A DNA stretch of 64,000 nt. It comes from Virgibacillus proomii. Its GTDB lineage: Bacteria; Bacillota; Bacilli; Bacillales; Amphibacillaceae. The stretch covers positions 94,005 through 158,004 of the forward strand of contig NZ_JAHLNO010000024.1 in assembly GCF_018916875.1 (NCBI RefSeq), given 5' to 3'. Both the position numbers and the translations under genes were made by a program. Shown piece by piece: positions 28,383-38,719 of this stretch (position 1 is the first letter of the stretch; every line of letters begins with the position of its first letter). The notes under the pieces are model-generated. The model saw only the letters and a list, made by a program, of their open reading frames with translations. It ran no database searches and was not told where the DNA came from.

Positions 28383-29030
28383 TAAATTTAACTAAATTGT
28401 AACAAAATTCAGAATCAGCTTCACTTTCCATGTTTTTTGCTTGCTTTCTCCTTTCTGCTTATGCTTGTGAAAAATCAAACGTATAGACGCAGAGGTTCAT
28501 TGATTATCGCTCCTGGAAGTCAATTATAAAAGCAAAAAGCACTCTATGCTATTTTTTAACTAAGCAAGTTCACTGTACAAGACATAACAAGTGTCAAGTA
28601 GATGCCCTTACCAATGCGTAATTATATATGTTTCCAACTAATTAGTCAACAAATTGTATTTAATAATTGAAAACTAATTGAATTGTTGCTTAATACAGCT
28701 TTTTATCCATATAAATGCTTTCGTTAAAAACAACTACTTTTTGTACTTTCTTCTTTTTTCACGCTGATATAATGTAAAAAGTTTATTCTACATTATTCAT
28801 TGCCAAAAATCGCTTTTTGAGCATAAATTTAAATCAAAAAAGAAAAAACACTTTTGACATAGGTTTGTTCTATGAACATAGGACTGTTTTTGAATAAAGA
28901 TGACTATGTATACCCGCTTTAATTTTTTCAAACTTTCTGCATGTTTCAATAAGGTCGAAGTTGCTTCGCTTACACCATAAATAGAAAAAATACTTCATTC
29001 AATAGACTTTCTTCCCTGAATTAAAATAGG
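28383..29030. other. AT-rich gap upstream of xerC, no gene seen
   Basis: No coding potential is visible in either strand. In B. subtilis and many relatives trmFO (gid) lies between topA and xerC, and no fragment of it can be recognised here. Near 28990-29015 there is a short sequence like R1 hairpin 1 (TTCATTCAATAG). Confidence 0.6.
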
Positions 29031-29190
29031 ATAAAGTGAAACTTCATTCAGTAGGAGTTTTCGTCCATCTTCTACTGAATGTTAGTTGAACGAATCGGGC
29101 ATTTAGGTGCCGTTTTCTCCAACTTACACCCTTTTGTATCAACTCAGGTCTTGAAGTGGGAGTCTTACGGCACCTTACATGCGGGATAAA
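29031..29190 (+). repeat. R1 repeat element, near-identical to the copy at 23061
   Basis: The core spans 29036-29185 (150 bp), flanked by ATAAA at both ends. It differs from the 23061 copy at only a handful of positions (for example TTCGTCC for TTCTTCC and AACTTACACC for CACTTAGACC). Hairpin 1 keeps CATTCAGTAG pairing with CTACTGAATG. Confidence 0.9.
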
Positions 29191-29215
29191 AGCTAAAAAA
29201 CACAAGCCTCCTTAA

Positions 29216-29358
29216 AATACGGCGGTGTGCCGCTGCCGAAGTTTTTCCTCTTTAAAAAACCGCGATGTATCGCTGGCGTAGCTTTCCTTGTCCTTGAAAA
29301 AGAAGAACGCTTTTTCTGCGTGCGATGTATCGCTGGCGTAGCTTTCCTTGTCCTGGTC
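29216..29358 (+). repeat. R3 repeats in tandem
   Basis: Three related units follow one another, each with the core CGATGTATCGCTGGCGTAG or a variant, then CTTTCCTTGTCCT. The middle unit contains GAAAAAGAAGAACGCTTTTTC, a small hairpin. Related sequences lie at 22262-22345, 41540-41690 (reverse) and 52738-52803. Confidence 0.7.
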
Positions 29359-29440
29359 GCGCCAAATGGACCGGGAATTGAGAAGCAGTTTCTCTCATAA
29401 AGTTCGTAAAATGATTTTTTTAATGAACGTCCTACATTCG

Positions 29441-29590
29441 GGATAAAGAAAACAGGGTGTATATCGACGCCTGAGCAGCAAGCCCACTTTTAGTCGGCCT
29501 TCCTTTTGATTCGAGCCGATGTTGACTTATCGTAGGAAGGAGATCGAAGTTTGCTAGGCGCTTGAGCGCTTAAGCTAGACGACGATACTG
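29441..29590. repeat. R6 structured intergenic element
   Basis: This stretch contains nested inverted segments: CGCCTGAGCAGCAAGC near 29471 and TTTGCTAGGCGCTTGAGCG near 29550, and CCTTCCTT with AGGAAGG between them. I believe similar sequences occur in other Bacillaceae, but only one full copy is here. A trace (GCTAGACGAAGCC) is near 63630. Function unknown. Confidence 0.35.
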
Positions 29591-29595
29591 CTTTT

Positions 29596-29695
29596 TTAGA
29601 AAAACTTGGCTTATCGCCAAGTCTTTATGGCGAAAGCTATAGTTTTTCTTATACTATAAACCATAAAGTTTTATACTTTCCTATAGTATAAAAAA
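29596..29695 (+). repeat. R2 repeat element downstream of topA
   Basis: R2 starts TTAGAAAAACTTGGC, continues with a hairpin (ACTTGGC pairing with GCCAAGT), GGCGAAAGCTATAG, ACTATAAACCATAAAG and TACTTTCCTATAG, and ends in an A-run. Five further copies are at 33075, 38622, 43942, 52523 and 55623. Confidence 0.85.
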
Positions 29696-29738
29696 GCTAT
29701 CCACCACGGGAAAACAAATATAATTTCCTACACAACAT

Positions 29739-29766
29739 TAAAAACTGCTCGATGAAACGAGCAGTT
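29739..29766 (-). terminator. Rho-independent terminator of topA
   Basis: On the minus strand AACTGCTCG pairs with CGAGCAGTT around a TTTCAT loop, followed by TTTTAATG. The stem begins at the topA stop codon itself, so the terminator overlaps the end of the gene. Confidence 0.85.
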
Positions 29767-31843
29767 ATGTTTGTGGTTGTTCTTTATACTCACAATTTGT
29801 ACATTGAATTTGTGATCCTTTTTTTGCTTTTTTCTCTACTAATAAGGAATTACACTTTGGACACGAACGGTTTATGGGTTTATCCCAAGATAGAAAATCA
29901 CAATCCGGGAATTGGTCACATCCATAAAAAATTCGTCGCTTCTTCGATTTTCGTTCAACGACTTCTCCCTTTTTACATTTTGGACAAGTTACACCTATTG
30001 TCTTTAATATCGGTTTCGTATTTCTACATTCAGGAAAGTTGGAACATGCAAGAAACTTGCCATATCTGCCCATTTTATATACCATTTCATGTCCACATTT
30101 CTCACATTCAATTCCAGCTGGTTCATCTTTAATTTCTACTTTTTCCATTTCTTGCTCAGCTTTTTCCAAGCGTTTTTCAAATTCTTGATAGAATTGATCA
30201 ATGATTTTCACCCATTCTGTTCTTCCATCTTCAATGGCATCTAAATCATTTTCCATTTGGGCCGTAAAATCAACATCAATAATTTTTGGAAAAAACTCTT
30301 CGACTAACTCGATAACAATCGTTCCTAATTCGGTTGGGATAAACCGTTTATTATCTATGCTTACATAGCCCCGACGCTGAATCGTATCCAATGTAGGAGC
30401 ATACGTTGAAGGTCTTCCAATTCCCAACTCTTCCATCGTCTTTACTAATCTCGCCTCAGTATATCTTGGTGGCGGCTGAGTGAAATGCTGATTTGGTTTA
30501 ATATCGTTTGCCTTTACTTTCATTCCTTCTGTCAAAGCAGGCAAATATTTATCTTCTTCTTTTTTATTATCATCTGTTCCTTCAACATAGACTTTCATAA
30601 ATCCTTTAAACTTAATTTTGGAGCCAGTAGCTCTAAACTCTACATCATTGTTTAATAGATGTACGGTCATTGTATCCATAATGGCAGCGGCCATCTGGCT
30701 AGCTAAAAATCGCTCCCAAATTAATTTGTATAATCGAAATTGATCCCTTGATAACACCGATTTTAGTGTTTTGGGTTCTCTTACGACAGATGTTGGACGA
30801 ATTGCTTCATGCGCATCTTGTGCCGTTTCCTTTTGTTTTTGTTTTCGATTCACCCCAACATATTCTTCTCCATACTGCTTTGTAATATAATCTTTAGCTT
30901 CATTTTTAGCTGATTCTGAAATTCTTGTGGAATCAGTTCGCATATAGGTGATTAAACCTGTAATTCCACCGGCTTTTTTCCCAAGGTCAATTCCTTCATA
31001 TAACTGTTGAGCTACCATCATCGTCTTTTTAGCTTTAAAATTTAACTTCCTAGCAGCTTCCTGTTGGAGGGAAGAAGTAGTGAACGGTTGAGCAGGGTTT
31101 CGTCTGCGTTCTTTTTTAGTCACTTTATCGACAATGAAATGGTCACCATCGAGTTTTTGCAGCACTTCCTTTACATCTGCCTCTGTTTTTAATGCTGTCT
31201 TTTTACCATTTAACCCATAAAAAGAACCTTGAAACGAGTCTTTATCCTTTTGAAATTGCCCTTCTATTGTCCAATATTCTTCTGGTTTAAAATTTTCTAT
31301 TTCTTTTTCACGATCAATAATTAATTTAACAGCAACCGACTGCACTCGTCCTGCACTCAAACCCTTTTTTACTTTTTTCCATAATAATGGACTAATATTA
31401 TAACCTACAAGACGATCTAAAATTCTTCTGGCTTGCTGTGCATCGACTAGGTTCATATCAATACTTCTCGGATGCTTAAATGACTCTTTAATTGCATCCT
31501 TTGTTATTTCATTAAATACGACCCGACAGTCGGATTCATTATCAATATTTAATATGTGGGCTAAATGCCAGGCGATTGCTTCTCCCTCACGATCAGGGTC
31601 GGCTGCAAGATAGATTTTTTTAGCTTTTTTAGCTGCTGCTTTTAGCTCTTTTACTACATCGCCTTTACCACGAATTGTAATATACTTTGGGGTAAATCCG
31701 TTTTCTGTATCAACTCCCATTTGACTTTTTGGTAAATCGCGCACATGACCCATGGAAGCTTTTACTTTATATTTTTTGCCTAAGTAACGTTCAATCGTCT
31801 TTGCTTTCGCAGGTGATTCGACGATTACTAGATAATCTGACAT
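29765..31843 (-). CDS. topA: TopA, DNA topoisomerase I
   Basis: TopA relaxes negative supercoils. The protein (692 residues from this start) has the Toprim domain ([18 protein letters not shown] and [16 protein letters not shown]), the active-site tyrosine in [14 protein letters not shown], and three C-terminal CxxC zinc ribbons ([25 protein letters not shown]). The ATG at 31843 is 7 nt from GGAGG; an in-frame start at 31858 is upstream of that site. It lies downstream of dprA with its own promoter. Confidence 0.97.
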   Translation of the reverse strand: MSDYLVIVESPAKAKTIERYLGKKYKVKASMGHVRDLPKSQMGVDTENGFTPKYITIRGKGDVVKELKAAAKKAKKIYLAADPDREGEAIAWHLAHILNIDNESDCRVVFNEITKDAIKESFKHPRSIDMNLVDAQQARRILDRLVGYNISPLLWKKVKKGLSAGRVQSVAVKLIIDREKEIENFKPEEYWTIEGQFQKDKDSFQGSFYGLNGKKTALKTEADVKEVLQKLDGDHFIVDKVTKKERRRNPAQPFTTSSLQQEAARKLNFKAKKTMMVAQQLYEGIDLGKKAGGITGLITYMRTDSTRISESAKNEAKDYITKQYGEEYVGVNRKQKQKETAQDAHEAIRPTSVVREPKTLKSVLSRDQFRLYKLIWERFLASQMAAAIMDTMTVHLLNNDVEFRATGSKIKFKGFMKVYVEGTDDNKKEEDKYLPALTEGMKVKANDIKPNQHFTQPPPRYTEARLVKTMEELGIGRPSTYAPTLDTIQRRGYVSIDNKRFIPTELGTIVIELVEEFFPKIIDVDFTAQMENDLDAIEDGRTEWVKIIDQFYQEFEKRLEKAEQEMEKVEIKDEPAGIECEKCGHEMVYKMGRYGKFLACSNFPECRNTKPILKTIGVTCPKCKKGEVVERKSKKRRIFYGCDQFPDCDFLSWDKPINRSCPKCNSLLVEKKAKKGSQIQCTNCEYKEQPQT

Positions 31844-32009
31844 ATCATTTCCTCCCAAAAATGAGGTTATCCTTAGAAAACCTTACTACATAATCATCAA
31901 CACTGTCATATTAATGATTCCACATCCATTTTATTTCTCTGTCTCATCTTCCCTCTGCTCCATCTAATCATACTATGAACCTCTTATAATAATTTACAAA
32001 TCTTCACTA

Positions 32010-32038
32010 ATAGTAAATATATACGGTGCATTTGTCAA
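32010..32038 (-). promoter_or_regulatory. Sigma-A promoter of topA
   Basis: On the minus strand TTGACA (32038-32033) and TACTAT (32015-32010) are separated by 17 bp. The leader to the topA ATG is about 160 nt. The surrounding gap 31859-32190 shows no gene. Confidence 0.7.
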
Positions 32039-32190
32039 ACATGTAATGAATTATTTCTTCATAAATCAAGCATTTTAGTTCTCATTTTTAGTGCTTTTAT
32101 TACGCTTTGCAATTACAAATTAAATTTTTTACTATTTTTTTCACTTATAAAATTTCCTGTTTTTCTATTTGTAAAAGCCGTATGGTTGTT

Positions 32191-33063
32191 TTAGCCATTC
32201 CACTCATCTAATATATCATTAGCGCTCATCACTAATTTAGCTCCATCCTGAATCAGAAGGTGACACCCTTTTGTCTGTTCACTAAACAGGGATCCAGGAA
32301 CAGCAAACACTTCCCTTCCCTGGTCCAAGGCATGATCTACTGTGATCATTGTTCCACTTTTTTGGGTTGCTTCGATTACTAACGTTCCAAAACTTAAGCC
32401 ACTTATAATTCGATTTCTTTCGGGAAAATGGTACCGGGTCGGTTGGGTAGATGGAGAGTATTCAGACAAAACAAGCCCTTGCTCTATTATTTTTTGGAAA
32501 AGCTTTATGTTCTCTCGTGGATAAATATGATAAAAGCCACTGCCTAATACAGCTATTGTTTTTCCTTGATAATCCAATGTTGCTTCATGTGCAATTCGAT
32601 CAACTCCCTTAGCCATTCCGCTTACAATTAACCAATTTTGAAAAACTAAAGGTTTAATCATTCTTGTTACCTTGCGCATAGCTTCCTGTGATGGATTTCT
32701 TGTACCAATTACACTTAAAGCTGGAAATTGCTTTAGTAAGTTTATATCCCCTAATGCATATAAAACAAGGGGGGGATCCTGAATAGCTTTTAACATAGGG
32801 GAAAAACATTTGTCAAGGATTGTAACTACATGAAAATCATTGAATTCTGATTCTAACTGATGCAATAATGTAGCATCATGGAGATCTCGATAAAGAATAG
32901 TTGCATTCTTTAAAGGGAGTTGGTAATAGTGGTTAATTTCGAGTGGAGTCATTTGATACAACTGTTGAAGGGAACTGTCTTTTTGCAATACTTTTCTAAT
33001 CCAATGTCTCGTTATTCCTCTACAACGGCTTACATGTATAAGACTAAAACGTAAATCAGTCAA
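32191..33063 (-). CDS. dprA: DprA (Smf), DNA processing protein
   Basis: DprA protects incoming single-stranded DNA and loads RecA during transformation. The 290-residue protein has the SAM-like N-terminal segment and the Rossmann-like core with SVIGTRNPSQEAM, VSGMAKGVDRIAHEATL, TIAVLGSGFYHIYPREN and GSLFSEQTKGCHLLIQDGAKLV. The start is a TTG at 33063 after a GGAAGTGAG site. Gene order sucD-dprA-topA is the usual one. An R2 element lies only 11 bp upstream of the start. Confidence 0.93.
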   Translation of the reverse strand: MTDLRFSLIHVSRCRGITRHWIRKVLQKDSSLQQLYQMTPLEINHYYQLPLKNATILYRDLHDATLLHQLESEFNDFHVVTILDKCFSPMLKAIQDPPLVLYALGDINLLKQFPALSVIGTRNPSQEAMRKVTRMIKPLVFQNWLIVSGMAKGVDRIAHEATLDYQGKTIAVLGSGFYHIYPRENIKLFQKIIEQGLVLSEYSPSTQPTRYHFPERNRIISGLSFGTLVIEATQKSGTMITVDHALDQGREVFAVPGSLFSEQTKGCHLLIQDGAKLVMSANDILDEWNG

Positions 33064-33074
33064 TATCTCACTTC

Positions 33075-33173
33075 CTTTTTTATACTATAGGAAAGTATAA
33101 AACTTTATGGTTTATAGTATAAGAAAAACTACAGCTTTCGCTAAAGACTTGACGACAAGCCAAGTTTTTCTAA
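33075..33173 (-). repeat. R2 repeat element upstream of dprA
   Basis: This copy is in reverse orientation, ending at 33173 with the complement of TTAGAAAAAC. The dprA start lies 11 bp from its A-rich end, so any dprA promoter must be inside or upstream of R2. The remaining gap 33174-33424 shows no gene. Confidence 0.85.
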
Positions 33174-33424
33174 TGAATAATGAGTGCAGTGTTCAAATAA
33201 GGGGAAAATAGTTCTGAGGACTAAGATCGCAATGTCCTGTAAGACTGTGATGTATTAACTGTCAATATTTTTTTATTGTCACGTTATAGCGCCGACACTA
33301 GCACTCCTCTCTTGTAGAAGTTGGAAAAGAGGACGTATCAAGTAGCGGGGTGGATGTATATAATAATGAGTAACCAAAAAATCGATGCGTCGTTTTTACT
33401 GGACTTTTTAAACATCTACTTATA

Positions 33425-33460
33425 GAGAAAAGGACCTAAAAAAGTATTTTAGGCCCTCTC
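33425..33460 (-). terminator. Rho-independent terminator of sucCD
   Basis: On the minus strand GGGCCTAAAA pairs with TTTTAGGTCC (one mismatch), followed by TTTTC. It lies about 12 bp after the sucD stop. Confidence 0.85.
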
Positions 33461-33471
33461 GAAAACAATTT

Positions 33472-34374
33472 TTAATGTGTTTTACATTTTTCTTTCAAGC
33501 CATTATCCTCGAGTACTTTAATCATTGTTTCGCCCATTACTGCTGGAGTCTCTGCTACTTTAATACCACACTCGTTCATCACACGAATTTTTTCTTCCGC
33601 AGTACCTTTTCCGCCGGAAATGATCGCTCCTGCATGGCCCATTCGTTTTCCTGGAGGTGCAGTTGCACCGCCAATGAATCCTACTACAGGTTTTTTCATA
33701 TTTGCTTTTACCCACTCAGCCGCTTCTTCTTCCGCAGTTCCGCCGATTTCTCCTATCATCATAACGGCATACGTTTCTGGGTCATTATTAAAAGCTTCTA
33801 ATACATCAATAAAATTAGTTCCATTTACAGGATCTCCACCGATACCAACCGCTGTCGTTTGACCATAACCGGCCTCCGATAATTGATGTACAGCTTCGTA
33901 GGTAAGGGTACCAGAACGAGATACAACACCAATATGGCCTTTTTTATGAATATAACCAGGCATAATACCAATTTTACTTTCGTCTGCTGTAATAACTCCA
34001 GGGCAATTCGGTCCAATTAAACGTGTCTTCTTACCTTCCATATAGCGCTTTACTTTTACCATATCCAAAACTGGAATATGCTCCGTAATACAAATTACTA
34101 AATCCAATTCCGCGTCCACCGCTTCCATAATCGCATCTGCAGCAAACGGTGCTGGGACATAAATAACAGAGGCCGTTGCATCGGTTGCTTCAACCGCTTC
34201 CTGTACCGTATTAAACACAGGAACCCCTTCAACTTCCGTACCGCCTTTTTTTGGTGTTATACCACCAACGATTTTCGTACCGTATTCAAGCATTTGCTTT
34301 GTATGGAATCTTGCTGTTCCACCAGTAATACCTTGGACAATTACTTTTGTATCTTTATTTACATATACGCCCAT
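33472..34374 (-). CDS. sucD: SucD, succinyl-CoA ligase alpha subunit
   Basis: SucD with SucC makes succinate and ATP/GTP from succinyl-CoA in the TCA cycle. The 300-residue protein has the CoA-binding Rossmann domain ([30 protein letters not shown]) and the ligase domain with the phospho-accepting histidine in [12 protein letters not shown]. The ATG at 34374 gives [15 protein letters not shown], the usual N-terminus. It follows sucC by about 30 bp. Confidence 0.96.
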   Translation of the reverse strand: MGVYVNKDTKVIVQGITGGTARFHTKQMLEYGTKIVGGITPKKGGTEVEGVPVFNTVQEAVEATDATASVIYVPAPFAADAIMEAVDAELDLVICITEHIPVLDMVKVKRYMEGKKTRLIGPNCPGVITADESKIGIMPGYIHKKGHIGVVSRSGTLTYEAVHQLSEAGYGQTTAVGIGGDPVNGTNFIDVLEAFNNDPETYAVMMIGEIGGTAEEEAAEWVKANMKKPVVGFIGGATAPPGKRMGHAGAIISGGKGTAEEKIRVMNECGIKVAETPAVMGETMIKVLEDNGLKEKCKTH

Positions 34375-34425
34375 TTTCGTCCGTCCTTTCCACAAGATCT
34401 GAACATATTTAACATTTTTTGCGAT

Positions 34426-35586
34426 TTATTTCACCATTGAGACAATCTTTTTAGCACCATCAGCCATAGAACTTGCTGACGTAATATTTAGTCCTGAGGA
34501 GTTTAAAATCTCTTTTCCTTTAATAACGTTCGTTCCCTCAAGACGAACTACTAAAGGAATCTCTAATCCTACCTGTTTCGTGGCTTCGACAACACCTTCT
34601 GCGATAACATCACATTTCATAATACCACCAAAGATATTGACAAAGATTCCTTTTACATTACTATCAGACAAGATTATTTTAAAAGCTTCTGTTACCTTTT
34701 CAGCCGTGGCACCGCCTCCCACATCAAGGAAGTTTGCAGGCTCTCCGCCATAATGTTTAATAATGTCCATCGTTGACATAGCAAGACCGGCTCCATTAAC
34801 CATACAGCCGATATTACCATCTAAAGAAATATAGCTTAGATCATACTTAGAAGCTTCAATTTCTTTTTCATCTTCTTCGTCTAGATCTCGTAAATCCATA
34901 ATATCGGATTGGCGGAATAAAGCGTTGTCATCAAAATTTAATTTTGCATCAAGTGCCAACACTTCGCCATCTCCTGTAGTTACTAATGGGTTGATTTCAG
35001 CAATGGAACAATCTTTTTCTACAAAAGCTGTATAAAGCCCCATCATAAATTTAACCGCTTTCCCTAACAACTCATGTGGAATATTAATATTAAAAGCAAG
35101 TCTCCGTGCTTGGTAAGGAGCTAAACCGATAACGGGGTCGATTACTTCTTTAAAGATTTTTTCTGGTGTAGCAGCTGCTACTTCTTCAATTTCTGTGCCA
35201 CCTTCTTCAGATGCCATCATAACTACACGCGATGTTGCTCGATCAAGTACAACACCAATATAATATTCTTTTTTAATATCGCAGCCTTCTTCGATTAATA
35301 ATCGCTTAACTACTTGCCCTTTTGGTCCTGTTTGATGTGTTACTAATGTTTTTCCTAGAATTTCATCTGCGTATGTACGCACTTCTTCTACATTTTTTGC
35401 AACTTTAACACCACCAGCTTTGCCACGTCCGCCAGCGTGGATTTGCGCTTTTACTACTGTGACATCGCTTCCTAATTTCTTTGCTTCTTCCACAGCTTCA
35501 TCGACTGTATATGCAACGTATCCATTAGGAACTTTTACGCCGTATTGTCGCAAAATTTCTTTCCCTTGATGCTCATGAATGTTCAT
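34426..35586 (-). CDS. sucC: SucC, succinyl-CoA ligase beta subunit
   Basis: SucC carries the ATP-grasp nucleotide site and the succinate site of the ligase. The 386 residues begin [17 protein letters not shown] and contain [16 protein letters not shown], the EINPLV motif and [12 protein letters not shown]. The ATG at 35586 follows GGGAGG with 7 nt spacing. It has its own promoter and forms an operon with sucD. Confidence 0.96.
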   Translation of the reverse strand: MNIHEHQGKEILRQYGVKVPNGYVAYTVDEAVEEAKKLGSDVTVVKAQIHAGGRGKAGGVKVAKNVEEVRTYADEILGKTLVTHQTGPKGQVVKRLLIEEGCDIKKEYYIGVVLDRATSRVVMMASEEGGTEIEEVAAATPEKIFKEVIDPVIGLAPYQARRLAFNINIPHELLGKAVKFMMGLYTAFVEKDCSIAEINPLVTTGDGEVLALDAKLNFDDNALFRQSDIMDLRDLDEEDEKEIEASKYDLSYISLDGNIGCMVNGAGLAMSTMDIIKHYGGEPANFLDVGGGATAEKVTEAFKIILSDSNVKGIFVNIFGGIMKCDVIAEGVVEATKQVGLEIPLVVRLEGTNVIKGKEILNSSGLNITSASSMADGAKKIVSMVK

Positions 35587-35620
35587 TCTACATCCTCCCA
35601 TCTTAATTCACTGCATATCC

Positions 35621-35649
35621 ATTGTATAAAAAAACAGTTCAATTAACAA
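35621..35649 (-). promoter_or_regulatory. Sigma-A promoter of sucCD
   Basis: On the minus strand TTGTTA (35649-35644) and TACAAT (35626-35621) are 17 bp apart, about 35 bp before the sucC ATG. This is a good housekeeping promoter match. Confidence 0.65.
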
Positions 35650-35801
35650 GAATAGTTTATCAGAAATTGTCGAATCAAATAAGCTAATGAATTAACTAGT
35701 TTAACCAGTTGAAATACGGTATGAGAAATAGTTTATCTATTATAAATGAACAGGACTTGGTACGTAGACATATGCTTATTCAGAGAGACCTAAGAACTAG
35801 G

Positions 35802-36068
35802 TTACTTTAATTGCTGATCAGCACGATACACAAAAGCAAAAACTTCGGCAACTGCTTCATAAAGTTCTTCTGGAATCGTCTCATTAATATTTAACTGTGC
35901 TAATAATTCAACTAATGAAGCATCTTCAAGAATCGGAATATCGTTTTCCTTTGCTCTTTCAACGATATCTTCTGCTAACCATCCTTTACCTATCGCAGTA
36001 ACGACTGGAACCGCATGTCGTGTTTCATCATATCGTAACGCTGCTGCTTTACGTCTATTTTGTTTCAT
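35802..36068 (-). CDS. ylqH: YlqH, free-standing FlhB C-terminal-domain homologue
   Basis: The 88-residue protein resembles only the cytosolic C-terminal piece of FlhB/YscU export-switch proteins. RYDETRHAVPVVTAIGKGWLAEDIVERAKENDIPI aligns along its length with the FlhB segment KYDEEKASAPYIVAKG... of this window, and both end with a VFAFVYR-like strand. The alignment begins just after the FlhB NPTH cleavage site, so YlqH looks like a FlhB C-terminal fragment made by a separate gene. There is no membrane segment and no NPTH. It overlaps ylqG by four bases. Function is not established. Confidence 0.85.
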   Translation of the reverse strand: MKQNRRKAAALRYDETRHAVPVVTAIGKGWLAEDIVERAKENDIPILEDASLVELLAQLNINETIPEELYEAVAEVFAFVYRADQQLK

Positions 36069-37696
36069 ACCCTATAGTCAACTCCTTGATATCCAAATGG
36101 ATTTGCATCATGCAATTGTTTTCGCTCTTCATTAAGGGGCTTAAAAGTAACTGTTGATAAATAATAATTCATTTCCTCCAAGCCTTTTTTTAATAAAGGC
36201 TGTAACTTCAAAGACAATGTTCGCAATTCCGGATGGTCATTAAACACAGTAATCGTAACATTACGATTTTGCACATGCATATCGACGATCGTTTGCTTCA
36301 TATTTGTAAGTTCCAAACAGAATAATATTCGGCAATGATCCGGATCCAATTTTCCTGACTTGGTTTTTTTTCCTTCAAATTTTAATTCGATGTCATTAGC
36401 TAACCCTAGTTTACTTGCAGGCAGTTGTAGATATGCTGCTAAGAAACCATTATTCAACTCTTGAACAGAAAACAATTGCATTCCGTTAAAATTATGTAGT
36501 ACACGTTGAATTTGCTCTTGTATAACTCCCTCTGTCTGTTGGAGGGCTAGAATAAGTTGACCCTTTAATGTTGTGTTTTGTAACTTTTCATTCATTATTT
36601 GATGTTCATAAGAAATACCGGAATATTGCAAATGTTGTTTTACTAGAGCTAACCATTGCTGTTTTGGATTTACGAGCAAATGGCTCTTTGATACGTTTAT
36701 CAGCTGTTTTAGTTGCTGATACGTATGCGGTTTTTGTAATAAACGAATACTCTTTAATAATTGACCGTAATTATTGCTTAATGGCAAATCCTCGGTGAAC
36801 AAAATCGGAAAGGTCTGGGAGATTTCTCGCTTTAATTGGGCAAGCTCTGCATCATTAAATAAATACTGATTTGCTGCTGCTAACAACAGCTTACTTTCCC
36901 ATTTTCTTAAAGTAAGATCAGCTTGTTTACTATATTCCTGTTGGTTATATATTAGTTCGTTCCATCGTTTTATTGTTTGTGGAGAAGTTATATCTTCTCC
37001 CCCTAATGTTTGAAGAAGCGGAAATAAGCTTTTGCTTAATCTGGCAAGCTGCTTATATACCAATTGCTGACTATTAGCTTTCTCTTCTGTAGACGGCTGT
37101 AGCAATTGTCCTAGTTGTACGTTTAATTCCGAATGAATGGAACGCTGCTGAAGCGAATTCAGCAAGTGCTCTAACTGTGGTGCTAATGGCATCGTTCGTT
37201 TTATATGTAATGCCTGAAAGACTGCTTCAGTTATTGGAAACTGCTGTCGAATCATTTCTTTTAATATTGGTAACGCCTGTTGCTTGTTTTTATAATGTGA
37301 TAATAACTGAAAGGCATTTTGCAGTTGCTTTCTATCAAATGGTATGTCTTCTTTCATTAACTGTTTTGTCAAATCTACATGGTTCGTGTTTACTCTTAAA
37401 CCAAGTTGCTGCAACAATTGACTTACCATGAGATCCGGTTTCTGATTGGTTTGTCCACCAATCACCTTTAGCTCCATAATTTCACCTAGTTGTTGAATTT
37501 GAAAGTGATAATGATTACCAACGGTTAATGGAGCCTGTAGTTGTGCAACTAGCCGCTCTCCCCCTAATTGTATTTCTGCTTTGTGTTGCGAAAAAATTTT
37601 AAGCACCCTACCTTGAATAATTTGTCCTATCCTTAATTGACTCAGTGAGGTGCTTTTATTTAGTTGCAGAATTTCTTTTAAATCATGGATGCGCAA
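36065..37696 (-). CDS. ylqG: YlqG, large protein with a FliK-like C-terminal region
   Basis: This 543-residue protein has no signal peptide. It is rich in Gln, Leu and Lys, with repeated QL/LL helices. Its last ~110 residues (near CRILFCLELTNMKQTIVDMHV and LSLKLQPLLKKGLEEMNYYL) look like the hook-length-control fold at the end of FliK. This is by pattern recognition, and the match is weak. The stop overlaps the ylqH start (ATGA), so the two are probably made together. The pair resembles FliK with its FlhB receptor domain. Its role is unknown. Confidence 0.75.
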   Translation of the reverse strand: MRIHDLKEILQLNKSTSLSQLRIGQIIQGRVLKIFSQHKAEIQLGGERLVAQLQAPLTVGNHYHFQIQQLGEIMELKVIGGQTNQKPDLMVSQLLQQLGLRVNTNHVDLTKQLMKEDIPFDRKQLQNAFQLLSHYKNKQQALPILKEMIRQQFPITEAVFQALHIKRTMPLAPQLEHLLNSLQQRSIHSELNVQLGQLLQPSTEEKANSQQLVYKQLARLSKSLFPLLQTLGGEDITSPQTIKRWNELIYNQQEYSKQADLTLRKWESKLLLAAANQYLFNDAELAQLKREISQTFPILFTEDLPLSNNYGQLLKSIRLLQKPHTYQQLKQLINVSKSHLLVNPKQQWLALVKQHLQYSGISYEHQIMNEKLQNTTLKGQLILALQQTEGVIQEQIQRVLHNFNGMQLFSVQELNNGFLAAYLQLPASKLGLANDIELKFEGKKTKSGKLDPDHCRILFCLELTNMKQTIVDMHVQNRNVTITVFNDHPELRTLSLKLQPLLKKGLEEMNYYLSTVTFKPLNEERKQLHDANPFGYQGVDYRV

Positions 37697-37710
37697 AAAA
37701 ATCTCCCCCT

Positions 37711-38481
37711 TTAGAAAGATATTTGTTTAATCGGTGCAAAAGAGCGCCGATGATGGGGACAAACACCATGTTGTTTCAGCTTTTTTAAGTGCTGCTTCGT
37801 TCCATAACCCATATTTGAAGCAAATTCATACATAGGGTACTGTTTATGTAATTTTTTCATATATTGATCTCTAGTGACTTTTGCTAAAACACTTGCCGCA
37901 GCGATAGAAATACTGCTTGCATCTCCTTTCGTTATCGCTTCTGATGAACAGGTAAGTTGATCCAGGCGAACTGCATCGATAAGAACATGATCCGGCTCTG
38001 GATCTAACTGATTGATCGCATGATACATTGCTAACTTTGTTGCTTCGTAAATATTTATCTGGTCAATAATTTTACTGCTAATGACAGAAATTCCATAACT
38101 TATCGCCTGTTCTTTAATATAATGATAATACTGGTTACGCTTTGCTTCTGTTAACTGCTTGGAATCATCCAAGCCTAATAATACAAAATCAACAGGAAGG
38201 ATAACTGCTGCCGCAACGACTGGTCCAGCGAGTGGGCCTCTGCCAGCTTCATCCACACCAGCAATACCATGAAATCCCTTATTATAGCAGGACTTTTCAA
38301 ATACTGTCATTTCCAGATGCCGTTGTTTCAATGCTTTTATTTTTAGTTGTTGTTTTTCATAGCTTGTTATTAATTGTTGTACCCCTTTTCGTTCATCTAC
38401 ACGTAATTTTTCGATCACCTCGTCTGTTACTTTCCCCGATTTAAATAATTGTTTTAGTTGAGCAATGGATTGCTTTTTCAT
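37711..38481 (-). CDS. rnhB: RnhB, ribonuclease HII
   Basis: RNase HII removes ribonucleotides from DNA and RNA of RNA-DNA hybrids. The protein (256 residues from this start) has an N-terminal substrate-binding extension, the catalytic GVDEAGRGPLAGPVVAAAVIL, the second acidic site DHVLIDAVRLD and KGDASSISIAAASVLAKVTRD. The ATG at 38481 gives the usual Bacillus length; a longer reading frame to 38607 has no family support. It lies between rbgA and ylqG, the normal order. Confidence 0.95.
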   Translation of the reverse strand: MKKQSIAQLKQLFKSGKVTDEVIEKLRVDERKGVQQLITSYEKQQLKIKALKQRHLEMTVFEKSCYNKGFHGIAGVDEAGRGPLAGPVVAAAVILPVDFVLLGLDDSKQLTEAKRNQYYHYIKEQAISYGISVISSKIIDQINIYEATKLAMYHAINQLDPEPDHVLIDAVRLDQLTCSSEAITKGDASSISIAAASVLAKVTRDQYMKKLHKQYPMYEFASNMGYGTKQHLKKLKQHGVCPHHRRSFAPIKQISF

Positions 38482-38621
38482 GGATAACCCTACCTTTTTT
38501 CTATTATCGACCACTTTTTTAAAATCATTAGAGCAAAGCCGGTAAGAGCCAAAGAACCTAATAAATGAAACAAGACACCCATCCGATAGATGTATGTCTC
38601 TCCACATAAGATAAGTTATTA

Positions 38622-38719
38622 TTTTTTATACTATAGGAAAGTACAAAACTTTAGGGTTTATAGTATAAGAAAAACTACAGCTTTCGCTAAAGACTTGGCG
38701 ACAAGCCAAGTTTTTCTAA
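38622..38719 (-). repeat. R2 repeat element overlapping the rbgA stop codon
   Basis: This reverse copy carries the AT-rich end at 38622 and the hairpin end at about 38719. The rbgA stop (TAG) is part of the R2 TTAGAAAA end. It fills most of the rbgA-rnhB gap and may reduce read-through into rnhB because its hairpin is followed by a T-run in one direction. Confidence 0.85.

Noticed and set aside
33174..33424. Possible small RNA or riboswitch between dprA and sucD
   Set aside because: I see no conserved riboswitch core or paired promoter/terminator for it apart from the sucD terminator.
35802..36068. ylqH as a broken flhB copy
   Set aside because: It has its own start, is coupled to ylqG, keeps the full C-terminal domain and is conserved in this place in Bacillus. 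A full flhB is present at 4457-5536.
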